NCBI RefSeq assembly: GCF_003386165.1
Contig: NZ_QRDV01000001.1
Coordinates: 1,159,998 to 1,223,997, forward strand
Direction: 5' to 3'
DNA from: Winogradskyella eximia
Lineage (GTDB): Bacteria; Bacteroidota; Bacteroidia; Flavobacteriales; Flavobacteriaceae
DNA length: 64,000 bases
Below are positions 56,925 through 64,000 of the stretch, piece by piece. The notes below the pieces were generated by a model. That model was not told the DNA's origin. It ran no database searches and saw only the letters and a list, made by a program, of their open reading frames with translations. Position 1 is the stretch's first letter. Every line of letters begins with the position of its first letter. Made by a program: the position numbers and the translations under genes.

Positions 56925-56970
56925 GAGGTTGTATAAATATTAATTGAATATTTATCCAACCTCTTTTTTT
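56925..56970 (+). terminator. Terminator of the AraC gene (displaced)
   Basis: GAGGTTG (56925-56931) and CAACCTC (56957-56963) plus the inner arms ATAAATATT / AATATTTAT form a long stem followed by a T-run. It now lies ~190 bp after the AraC stop codon because the repeat element sits in between. Confidence 0.85.
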
Positions 56971-57002
56971 TGGTTTATTCATCAAATAATAACTCAAATT
57001 TA

Positions 57003-57010
57003 TATTTTTG
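57003..57010 (+). promoter_or_regulatory. -7 box before the RNA methyltransferase gene
   Basis: TATTTTTG matches TAnnTTTG exactly, but the start codon follows after only 4 bp. If used, the mRNA would be nearly leaderless. Confidence 0.35.
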
Positions 57011-57014
57011 ATTC

Positions 57015-57473
57015 ATGAATGATAATTTTACCAATGAATTCTTCGGAATAGGAATCCAAAATGGAAAAACACCAGAAAACCTTGGTGTGTTATGGAGATC
57101 AGCCCAAAACCTTGGAGCAAGCTTTATATTTACGATAGGTAATCGTTACGCAAAGCAAGCTTGTGATACACACAATGCTGTAAAATCCATGCCATACTTT
57201 CATTATGATACATTTGAGGATTTCTTTAGTAATTTACCTAAAGGAACAAGACTTGTTGGTGTAGAATTAACAGATGATGCCCTACCGTTAGAAACATTTA
57301 ATCACCCAAGACGATGTGTATATTTACTCGGAGCAGAAGACCATGGGTTATCTAACAAAGCCATTGAAAGCAGTCATTTTTTAATAAAATTTAAATCGCA
57401 ATTAAGCCTTAATGTATCTGTTGCTGGTAGTATTGTAATGTATGATAGAGGTATAGATAAGCCACGTGTTTAA
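57015..57473 (+). CDS. SpoU/TrmH-family RNA 2'-O-methyltransferase
   Basis: This is a 152-residue SPOUT (trefoil-knot) methyltransferase without an N-terminal RNA-binding extension. The motifs are present: motif 1 NLGVLWRSAQNLGA (about 23-36), motif 2 VYLLGAEDHGLS (about 98-109), motif 3 LSLNVSVAGSIVMYDR (about 131-146). They bind S-adenosylmethionine and form the knot. The size fits TrmL-like enzymes that methylate tRNA position 34, but an rRNA target is equally possible. It converges with rho; a bidirectional terminator lies between. Confidence 0.88.
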   Translation: MNDNFTNEFFGIGIQNGKTPENLGVLWRSAQNLGASFIFTIGNRYAKQACDTHNAVKSMPYFHYDTFEDFFSNLPKGTRLVGVELTDDALPLETFNHPRRCVYLLGAEDHGLSNKAIESSHFLIKFKSQLSLNVSVAGSIVMYDRGIDKPRV

Positions 57474-57521
57474 TTTTTAGAACACGTGTTAGTTATTCTT
57501 TTAAATATAAAATTCCATAAA

Positions 57522-57552
57522 AAAACCTTGAACTATTAATTCAAGGTTTTTT
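57522..57552. terminator. Bidirectional terminator between methyltransferase and rho
   Basis: AAAACCTTGAA (57522-57532) and TTCAAGGTTTT (57540-57550) form a perfect 11-bp stem with a 7-nt loop, A-rich before and T-rich after. It serves both convergent genes. Confidence 0.85.
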
Positions 57553-57574
57553 GTTTTATAAATTCTGAAAAGGT

Positions 57575-59308
57575 TTAACCATTCATTGAGATTAAAAACT
57601 CTTCGTTGTTTCTAGTTTGTTTGAAACGATCATTGATAAATTCCATAGCTTCAACTGGGTTCATATCTGCAAGATACTTACGCATTACCCACATTCTTTG
57701 AATCGTAGTCGCATCTAATAAAATATCATCACGTCTTGTACTAGAAGATGTTAAATCGATAGCTGGATAAATACGACGGTTAGAAATCTTACGATCTAAC
57801 TGTAATTCCATATTACCAGTACCTTTAAATTCTTCAAAGATAACTTCATCCATTTTAGAACCTGTTTCAGTTAAGGCTGTAGCAATAATTGTTAATGATC
57901 CACCATTTTCAATATTACGAGCAGCACCAAAGAAACGTTTTGGTTTATGTAAAGCATTAGCATCTACACCTCCCGAAAGAATCTTACCAGATGCTGGTTG
58001 TACAGAGTTATAAGCTCTAGCCAAACGTGTTATAGAATCTAAAAGAATCACAACATCGTGACCACATTCTACCAAACGTTTTGCTTTTTCTAAAACGATA
58101 TTAGCGATTTTTACATGCTCATGTGCTTCTTTATCAAAAGTAGAAGCAATGACTTCACCACGTACATTACGTTGCATGTCTGTAACTTCTTCTGGACGTT
58201 CATCAATTAATAAAATCATTTGATATACCTCAGGATGATTTGCTGCAATAGCATTTGCAACATCCTTTAATAACATCGTTTTACCCGTTTTTGGTTGTGA
58301 TACAATCATACCACGTTGTCCTTTACCAATTGGTGCGAACAAATCCATAATTCGAGTAGAAATTGTCGCTTGCTTTTCGGCAATATTAAATTTCTCTTGA
58401 GGAAATAATGGAGTTAAGTGTTCAAAAGCAACTCTGTCTCTTACCACATTTGGGCTTTGACCGTTAATTTTACTGACTTTAATTAAAGGGAAATACTTTT
58501 CACCTTCTTTAGGTGGACGTACATTTCCTAAAACAGTATCACCAACTTTTAAACCAAATAATCTAATTTGAGATTGAGATACATAAATATCATCTGGAGA
58601 TGACAAGTAATTATAATCCGAAGATCTTAAAAACCCATAACCATCTTGCATAACGTCTAAAACTCCTTCGCTTTCAATAATAGCATCGAATTCAAAATCT
58701 GGCTCACGATAGCGATTTCTGCTGTCTTTATTACCGTTATTTTTATTTCCGTCTTTACCGCGTGGTTGTCTGTTATCCTTGTTTTGAGGACGTCTATTGT
58801 CGTCTTTACGTGGATTAGGTTTTCTTTGTTCTCTTTGTTCTTGAGGTTTATTATGAGTCTTATCTTTTACAGGCTTATCTGTTTTAGATTTGTCTTCATT
58901 TGGTTTAGTCTCCTGAGCTTTGTTTTCTTGAGATTTATTCTCCTGAGTTTTTCGCTCTTGAGGTTTACGAGGAAGTGGCTTTCTCTGTTCTTGAGGTTTT
59001 GCGGTTACCTCTTCTTTCTTATCAGCACCATCAGAAAATTCTAAAGATTTTTGCTCTTTATTATCTTTTGGTTTTTGAGGAACTCTAGCACGTTTTACTG
59101 GTGGTTTGCTTTGTTTTGGCTTAGGTTCTGAAGGAGTTTCTGCTGCAACTGTTGTTTTAACAGCGTCAGGGTTTGTTGCTTGGTAATCTAAAATCTGATA
59201 AACCAAGTCTAATTTTTTTTGTGTACGGTATTTAGGTACGTTTAGTTGTTTAGCTATCTCCTGTAATTCAGGAAGTTTTTTAGCTTTTAACTGAGAAATT
59301 TCAAACAT
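57575..59308 (-). CDS. rho: Transcription termination factor Rho with long disordered insertion
   Basis: This is a 577-residue hexameric RNA helicase, compared with ~420 in E. coli. The Rho-N domain covers about residues 1-45 ([22 protein letters not shown]). Residues ~52-205 are a low-complexity Lys/Gln/Pro/Asn/Arg-rich insertion with repeated QENK and PQEQR units. The RNA-binding cold-shock-like domain follows ([24 protein letters not shown], about 212-235). The ATPase has Walker A SQPKTGKT (337-344) and [25 protein letters not shown] and [30 protein letters not shown]. All core motifs are intact. Such insertions are typical of Bacteroidota Rho and are linked to condensate formation in Bacteroides. 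The 216-bp gap before DUF4293 (59309-59524) holds the rho leader. Confidence 0.98.
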   Translation of the reverse strand: MFEISQLKAKKLPELQEIAKQLNVPKYRTQKKLDLVYQILDYQATNPDAVKTTVAAETPSEPKPKQSKPPVKRARVPQKPKDNKEQKSLEFSDGADKKEEVTAKPQEQRKPLPRKPQERKTQENKSQENKAQETKPNEDKSKTDKPVKDKTHNKPQEQREQRKPNPRKDDNRRPQNKDNRQPRGKDGNKNNGNKDSRNRYREPDFEFDAIIESEGVLDVMQDGYGFLRSSDYNYLSSPDDIYVSQSQIRLFGLKVGDTVLGNVRPPKEGEKYFPLIKVSKINGQSPNVVRDRVAFEHLTPLFPQEKFNIAEKQATISTRIMDLFAPIGKGQRGMIVSQPKTGKTMLLKDVANAIAANHPEVYQMILLIDERPEEVTDMQRNVRGEVIASTFDKEAHEHVKIANIVLEKAKRLVECGHDVVILLDSITRLARAYNSVQPASGKILSGGVDANALHKPKRFFGAARNIENGGSLTIIATALTETGSKMDEVIFEEFKGTGNMELQLDRKISNRRIYPAIDLTSSSTRRDDILLDATTIQRMWVMRKYLADMNPVEAMEFINDRFKQTRNNEEFLISMNG

Positions 59309-59494
59309 TCTGTATGTTGTATATGTATTATAATTTGATATTATTAATTCAAGATTTTCTAAATGAAAAAAAAAGAAAAAAAGTGAGATTAATTTGGAAG
59401 ATTAGAAGGATGCAACTCAGTTGGTTACTTCTTTCTATTGCAATAATACAATTTTATTTTAAAACAATTTCTATCTTTTTAAAAAATAAACTCC

Positions 59495-59502
59495 TAATTT
59501 TG
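59495..59502 (+). promoter_or_regulatory. -7 box before the DUF4293 gene
   Basis: TAATTTTG matches TAnnTTTG exactly, 22 bp upstream of the start codon. Confidence 0.4.
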
Positions 59503-59524
59503 CAGAGCTTTTTTAATAAAAGAT

Positions 59525-59935
59525 ATGATTCAACGCATTCAAACTCTATATTTATTTTTAGCTGCTGTAATTTCAGCAGGCTTAATATTTGTGTTTCATT
59601 TGTGGACTGATAATAATGATGTAAAGATATTTGCTCTAGATGATTTTTTGTATTTAGGTTTATTTCTTGGTTCAGCTTTATTATCTTTGATTTCAATATT
59701 TAGATTTAAAGACAGGAAATCTCAATTTGTTTTGGGACGACTCAATATAGTATTAAACTTTGTTTTACTAGGAATCTTTGTATATCAATCTCTAAACTTA
59801 TCTGGAGAAATTAACGTTTCTGAGAAAGGTATTGGGATGCTTCTTCCTATTTTTTCTATTGTGTGTTTAGTCTTGGCTAACAAGGCTATAAAAAAGGATG
59901 AAGATCTCGTAAAATCTGTAGATCGATTACGATAG
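59525..59935 (+). CDS. DUF4293 membrane protein, rho neighbour
   Basis: This is a 136-residue protein with four membrane helices (about residues 6-26, 41-60, 71-91, 103-120). The start MIQRIQTLYLFLAA is the family hallmark, and the C-terminus is charged (KKDEDLVKSVDRLR). DUF4293 genes occur next to rho in many Bacteroidota; no function is known. It is divergent from rho and ends with a bidirectional terminator. Confidence 0.9.
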   Translation: MIQRIQTLYLFLAAVISAGLIFVFHLWTDNNDVKIFALDDFLYLGLFLGSALLSLISIFRFKDRKSQFVLGRLNIVLNFVLLGIFVYQSLNLSGEINVSEKGIGMLLPIFSIVCLVLANKAIKKDEDLVKSVDRLR

Positions 59936-59964
59936 ACCTAAAATCTTAGTAGTATTAGTGTGAA

Positions 59965-59997
59965 AAACCCAGACGCTGCCGTCTGGGTTTTTTTTGT
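59965..59997. terminator. Bidirectional terminator between DUF4293 and phosphoesterase
   Basis: AACCCAGACG (59966-59975) and CGTCTGGGTT (59980-59989) form a perfect G+C-rich 10-bp stem with a 4-nt loop and T-run. It is placed between convergent genes. Confidence 0.93.
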
Positions 59998-59998
59998 T

Positions 59999-60493
59999 TT
60001 ATCGCTTTTCAAATTCAATGACTTCTAAGTCTTTAATGTTTTTACCATCAATTTTAAAACGAAGCATAGTTCTTACTTTATGAAATCCATGTGTGCCAGC
60101 TGCACCAGGATTCATGTGTAATAAATTTAATTTTTTATCTGGCATTACTTTTAAGATGTGAGAATGACCAGTGATAAAAATATCTGGTGGATTCGCTACC
60201 AAAGCTTCTTTTACTTTATTATTGTATTTAGGTGGATAACCACCAATATGTGTTATCCAAACATCAACATCTTCGCACATAAATCTGTTATCTAGCGGAA
60301 ATTCAGTTCGGGCTTTAGCGTCATCAATATTACCGTAAACACCTTTAAGAGGTTTTAATTTTTTTATACTGTCCGTTACATTTAAATCACCAATATCACC
60401 AGCATGCCATACTTCGTCTGCTTGTTTTACGTGTCTTAAAATTGCATCATCTATGTAACTATGCGTATCTGATAAAAGGAGTATTTTTTTCAT
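59999..60493 (-). CDS. YfcE/MJ0936-type metallophosphoesterase
   Basis: This is a 164-residue calcineurin-like phosphoesterase with the five metal-ligand blocks in order: SDTHS (8-12), GDIGD (32-36), GNID (54-57), THIGG (81-85) and GHSH (109-112). The two-metal site looks complete. Related YfcE/MJ0936 proteins hydrolyse phosphodiesters in vitro; the physiological substrate is unknown. It is a single gene on the minus strand between DUF4293 and truA. Confidence 0.9.
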   Translation of the reverse strand: MKKILLLSDTHSYIDDAILRHVKQADEVWHAGDIGDLNVTDSIKKLKPLKGVYGNIDDAKARTEFPLDNRFMCEDVDVWITHIGGYPPKYNNKVKEALVANPPDIFITGHSHILKVMPDKKLNLLHMNPGAAGTHGFHKVRTMLRFKIDGKNIKDLEVIEFEKR

Positions 60494-60560
60494 ATTTAAT
60501 CTTGGAGAAATCGGTAAACTATAACTTCATATTTTAGGATTTCTTTAGCATCTAAAACTG

Positions 60561-60568
60561 TAACTTTG
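60561..60568 (+). promoter_or_regulatory. -7 box of truA
   Basis: TAACTTTG matches TAnnTTTG exactly, 25 bp upstream of the TTG start codon of truA. Confidence 0.5.
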
Positions 60569-60593
60569 CACTTTAACAAAAGTAAGATTTCTA

Positions 60594-61343
60594 TTGCGAT
60601 TTTTCATTGAACTTTCATATAATGGTAAAGCCTATCATGGTTGGCAAAATCAACCTAATGCAATTTCTGTGCAAGAAGTACTAGAAAAAGCACTTTCTAC
60701 TATCTTGAAAACTAAAATTGCGATTGTAGGAGCTGGCAGAACAGATTCTGGCGTGCATGCGTCTCAGATGTTTGCTCATTTCGATTTTCAAGGAGATTTT
60801 GAATCTAAAGATTTAGTCTATAAATTGAATTCGTTTTTACCAAAAGATATTGCGGTGACTTCTGTGTTTGAAGTGAAACCAGAAATACATGCTAGGTTTT
60901 ACGCTTCAAGTAGAACGTACCATTATAAAATTTCAACATCTAAAAATGTATTTGATTATGATTTTGCGTATCAGGTGCATTTGCCCTTGAATATTGAAGC
61001 GATGAATGTTGCTTGCAAGATCTTATTACAGTATAAAAATTTTCAATGCTTTTCTAAAGTAAATACTGATGTTAAAACTTATAATTGTGATATTAAAACC
61101 GCTTTTTGGACACAAAATGGAAATCAATTAATTTTTACTATTACAGCAGATCGTTTTTTAAGAAATATGGTGAGGGCTATTGTAGGCACTATGATAAATA
61201 TTGGTTTAGGTAAAATGAATTCGGAAGATTTACATGGGATTATTGCTTCTAAGAGTAGGAGTGAAGCTGGATTTTCTGTACCTGCACATGGTTTGTATTT
61301 GGTAGAAATAGTGTATCCAGAAACTATAAGATTAGAGTGTTAA
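60594..61343 (+). CDS. truA: tRNA pseudouridine(38-40) synthase TruA
   Basis: This is a 249-residue enzyme that isomerises uridines 38-40 in the anticodon arm. The N-terminal strand RFFIELSYNGKAYHGWQNQPN and the catalytic block GAGRTDSGVHASQ with Asp51 are present, as are YHYKIST, FLRNMVRAIVGTMINIG and the C-terminal SEAGFSVPAHGLYL. The start is TTG: no in-frame ATG or GTG precedes it, and the family sequence begins exactly there. The -7 box at 60561 supports this start. The MsbA-like exporter follows 35 bp later. Confidence 0.96.
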   Translation: MRFFIELSYNGKAYHGWQNQPNAISVQEVLEKALSTILKTKIAIVGAGRTDSGVHASQMFAHFDFQGDFESKDLVYKLNSFLPKDIAVTSVFEVKPEIHARFYASSRTYHYKISTSKNVFDYDFAYQVHLPLNIEAMNVACKILLQYKNFQCFSKVNTDVKTYNCDIKTAFWTQNGNQLIFTITADRFLRNMVRAIVGTMINIGLGKMNSEDLHGIIASKSRSEAGFSVPAHGLYLVEIVYPETIRLEC

Positions 61344-61378
61344 ATTGATAAGATTTCCAATTGATTTGGGAAATAAAT

Positions 61379-63145
61379 ATGGCAGATAAAAAAAAGAAAA
61401 TATTTGATGTATCGTTGTTTACGCGATTGCTGCAGTACATAAAACCGTATCGTGCTGTTTTTGTGGTGTCATTAATTTGTGTGATTGGCTTGGCATTATT
61501 TGGTGCCTTTAGACCTTATGTTTTAAAAGAAGCAATAGACGTTAAGATAGCAAATAAAGAGTATAACGGCTTTGTTGTTTATATAGTGATTATGCTCGCA
61601 TTGTTGCTGTTAGAGGTGGTTTCACAGTTACTTTTTATCTACTATGCAAGTTGGTTAGGACAATCGGTGGTGAGAGATATACGTGTTAAGTTATTTAAAC
61701 ACATGCTTAAATTTAAAATGACATATTTCGATAAATCTTCGGTAGGTGTTTTAATAACAAGAGCAGTCACAGATATGGAGCGTATTGCAGATATCTTTGG
61801 TGAAGGGTTATTTATGATTTTTAGTGATATCTTAAAGATGTTAGTGGTTGCTGGTTTTATGTTTTACATGAATTGGAAATTAAGCCTTATCGTTATTGTA
61901 ACATTGCCAGTTGTTTTGTTTGCGACTAAGATTTTTCAGAAGTACATGAAACGTGCGTTTGAAGATGTAAGAACGGAAGTGTCTAATCTAAATTCCTTTG
62001 TGCAAGAACGTGTAACAGGAATGAAAATATTACAATTATTTACACGAGAAGATACAGAATATAAAAAGTTTAAGGCCATTAATGAACGTCATAAAAAAGG
62101 CTGGTTAAAAACGGTTTGGTATAATTCTATTTTCTTTCCTATTGCAGATTTTATTTCATCTTTAACCATGGGAGCTGTGATTTGGTATGGTGGTTTAAAT
62201 ACCGTGATTGGCCAAACAGCAACTTTAGGAGATTTAATTGCCTTTACCATGTTTATCCCAATGTTGTTTAGACCTTTAAATCAAATTGCGAATAAATTTA
62301 ACACGTTACAAATGGGAATGGTTGCTGCAGATCGTGTATTTAAAGTGTTAGATACAACATCTAATATTGATGATTCTGGCACTATTGAAGCTAAACATTT
62401 TAAAGGGAATATTTCGTTTAAAGATGTTCGATTCTCATACATTAAAGACGAAGAGGTTTTAAAAGGTATTTCGTTTGATGTTAAAGCAGGTGAAACTGTT
62501 GCTATTGTTGGTGCAACAGGTGCTGGGAAATCTACCATTATTAATTTATTGAATCGTTTTTACGAAATCAATTCTGGTACTATAAAAGTTGATGATACGG
62601 ATATAAAAGACATGACCTTAAGCTCTCTGAGAAGTCAGATAGCAGTGGTGTTGCAAGATGTATTTTTATTTGCAGATACTATTCTTAATAATATAACTTT
62701 AAATAATGAGGATATTACGGAAGAGGATGTTGTGAATGCAGCAAAAGCTATTGGAATACATGAGTTTATATCTAGTCTTCCAGGTGGTTATCATTATAAT
62801 GTAAAAGAAAGAGGTGTGATGTTATCTTCTGGCCAACGTCAATTAATCTCGTTTTTAAGAGCTTATGTGACTAATCCAAGTATTTTAATTTTAGATGAAG
62901 CAACTTCTTCGGTAGATTCATATTCAGAGCAATTAATACAAGATGCTACAGACAAGATAACTAAAGGAAGAACTTCTATTGTAATTGCACACAGATTAGC
63001 AACAATACAACAGGCAGACAAAATTATAGTTATGGATGCTGGTCAAATTGTTGAAATTGGAACGCACAAATCACTTCTAGCAAAAGAAACGGGTTACTAC
63101 AAAAATCTATATGAAGTTCAGTTTTTAAAGGTAGAAGTGGCTTAA
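61379..63145 (+). CDS. MsbA-like ABC exporter (fused membrane and ATPase domains)
   Basis: This is a 588-residue half-transporter expected to dimerise. Six membrane helices occupy about residues 20-310. The ATPase domain has Walker A GATGAGKST (378-386), Q-loop AVVLQDVFLF, signature LSSGQRQLISFLRA, Walker B SILILDEATSSVD and switch His in IAHRLATI. The sequence fits the MsbA/multidrug type; lipid, peptide or drug could be exported. The frame opens at a TTG (61361), but I chose the ATG at 61379 (MADKKKK), which is the natural start of the soluble N-terminus. The gene ends 8 bp before the convergent DUF3667 gene with no terminator between. Confidence 0.93.
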   Translation: MADKKKKIFDVSLFTRLLQYIKPYRAVFVVSLICVIGLALFGAFRPYVLKEAIDVKIANKEYNGFVVYIVIMLALLLLEVVSQLLFIYYASWLGQSVVRDIRVKLFKHMLKFKMTYFDKSSVGVLITRAVTDMERIADIFGEGLFMIFSDILKMLVVAGFMFYMNWKLSLIVIVTLPVVLFATKIFQKYMKRAFEDVRTEVSNLNSFVQERVTGMKILQLFTREDTEYKKFKAINERHKKGWLKTVWYNSIFFPIADFISSLTMGAVIWYGGLNTVIGQTATLGDLIAFTMFIPMLFRPLNQIANKFNTLQMGMVAADRVFKVLDTTSNIDDSGTIEAKHFKGNISFKDVRFSYIKDEEVLKGISFDVKAGETVAIVGATGAGKSTIINLLNRFYEINSGTIKVDDTDIKDMTLSSLRSQIAVVLQDVFLFADTILNNITLNNEDITEEDVVNAAKAIGIHEFISSLPGGYHYNVKERGVMLSSGQRQLISFLRAYVTNPSILILDEATSSVDSYSEQLIQDATDKITKGRTSIVIAHRLATIQQADKIIVMDAGQIVEIGTHKSLLAKETGYYKNLYEVQFLKVEVA

Positions 63146-63153
63146 TATTTTCA

Positions 63154-63963
63154 TTATTTAGTTGCTTCAAACGTAGCTTTTTGTGCTTCAATAATTTCTT
63201 GCATAAAGGCAGAATCTTTGAATAGTAATGCCATAACAATTCCGAGAATAACACACAGAATCATTACAGCCAGTAAGATTCCAAAGAAGAACATTAACTT
63301 TAGTATTAAACTAGGTATAGATAACTTGTACAGACGTTTATAGCAATATCCAAAATATGCCATTTGTAGAAAAATACTAGTGGATCCTAATATACTTGAA
63401 GGAAGATGAAGCACTAATAACATTATGTTTAAAAATGAACTAACCAATGAAAATTGAGCCATCATAAACATGGCCATTACGAGATGTTCAGTAAAGTTAT
63501 ATTCCTTTCTATTTACAAAAACCAAGCGCGATATTATTGCATAAACTGGTATTAAAAGTATCATTACAAAAGAGTAGTACTTTTGCATAATTTTGACCAT
63601 TTCTTTAGCAATTACTTCCTGTTGCTCAGCACCAGCTGACGACATTTCTATCATGGCATTTGGAAAATACCTATTAAGAATAAGCATATATAATCCTCCT
63701 ACTGTAAGTGATAATGCAACAAAGCTAATCGGGTTAACATAGCGTTTTCTTACACCACTGATATAACCACCTATAACAACTTCTGGCTTTTTAAATAGAT
63801 CAATTAAAGTGCGAAGTATCTTGTTGTCATAATTAAAAAACGTTTCACTAATGTGCTCAAAAAGATTTCCGAAAGTCAGACGATACCTAATCACTTTGCC
63901 GCCGCAACATTTACAATAGTCATCTTGTTCTGAGAGTTCTGTATGGCAGTTTTTACAATTCAT
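63154..63963 (-). CDS. DUF3667 zinc-ribbon membrane protein
   Basis: This is a 269-residue protein starting with a zinc ribbon (MNCKNCHTELSEQDDYCKCCGGK; Cys3, Cys6, Cys17, Cys20). The family region DLFKKPEVVIGGYISGVRKRYVNPISF follows at about residues 52-78, then about five membrane helices (from residue ~80). This is the DUF3667 layout, common in Bacteroidota and without known function. Its promoter region lies at the window edge. The 3' end is only 8 bp from the convergent exporter, so transcripts probably overlap. Confidence 0.88.
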   Translation of the reverse strand: MNCKNCHTELSEQDDYCKCCGGKVIRYRLTFGNLFEHISETFFNYDNKILRTLIDLFKKPEVVIGGYISGVRKRYVNPISFVALSLTVGGLYMLILNRYFPNAMIEMSSAGAEQQEVIAKEMVKIMQKYYSFVMILLIPVYAIISRLVFVNRKEYNFTEHLVMAMFMMAQFSLVSSFLNIMLLVLHLPSSILGSTSIFLQMAYFGYCYKRLYKLSIPSLILKLMFFFGILLAVMILCVILGIVMALLFKDSAFMQEIIEAQKATFEATK

Positions 63964-64000
63964 TTATATATGGCAATGCCAATTATTATAACTATTATTA

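Noticed and set aside
59314..59696. Frames upstream of and antisense to DUF4293 (59314-59610 plus, 59454-59696 minus)
   Set aside because: They overlap the clear DUF4293 start and the rho leader, are Lys/Leu/Ile-rich from AT-rich DNA, and match no family.

Overview
The window is AT-rich, roughly one third G+C by eye. It looks like a chromosomal segment of a member of the Flavobacteriaceae (Bacteroidota), probably marine. The evidence is a complete gldKLMN gliding/type IX secretion cluster, DUF4293 next to rho, the miaB / sigma-54 activator / lptE / secG gene order, promoters of the Bacteroidota TAnnTTTG (-7) type instead of -35/-10 boxes, a tRNA without an encoded CCA, and an almost complete lack of Shine-Dalgarno sequences. 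The genus cannot be fixed from the sequence. There are no rRNA genes, insertion sequences, prophage or CRISPR arrays.

Layout. 0-1.5 kb: 3' end of a TonB-dependent receptor with a secreted heavy-metal-associated (HMA) protein. 1.6-10.3 kb (minus strand): a DUF6090-like membrane protein, groES-groEL, then an envelope/RNA operon reading miaB, lipoprotein, a sigma-54 activator without a receiver domain, lptE, a TPR-like protein and secG. 10.5-20.5 kb (plus): a membrane protein, a lipoprotein, topA, an arginase-fold protein that has lost its metal ligands, and gldK-gldL-gldM-gldN. 20.6-31.2 kb: FAD oxidoreductase, DUF983, an ABC-F ATPase, a complete RND efflux operon (adaptor, pump, TolC-like), a CPXCG protein, a leucine-rich-repeat protein and initiator tRNA.

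31.3-51.0 kb is the most distinctive region. An NtrY/NtrC-like pair (minus strand) faces a 17-kb export cluster: a MacA/HlyD-like adaptor, an ABC ATPase, five tandem ~800-residue FtsX/MacB-type permeases, a second and divergent ABC ATPase, and a TolC-like outer-membrane protein. Two promoters, one before the adaptor and one before the fourth permease, have the same architecture without a gap over about 115 bp: two dyads 21 bp apart, with the second starting 72 bp upstream of a sigma-54-like -24 element. This suggests that the adjacent regulator drives both as one regulon.

51.2-57.5 kb looks like a signalling or stress region: a SYLF protein, an AraC / CheY-like / CHASE3 histidine kinase operon, two 46-residue proteins (one lmo0937-like), a second AraC regulator whose 3' end is partly duplicated around a palindromic repeat, and a SpoU-type RNA methyltransferase. 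57.5-64 kb: rho with a long disordered insertion, DUF4293, a phosphoesterase, truA, an MsbA-like ABC exporter and DUF3667.

Everything rests on reading the sequence and on family knowledge. No searches were run.
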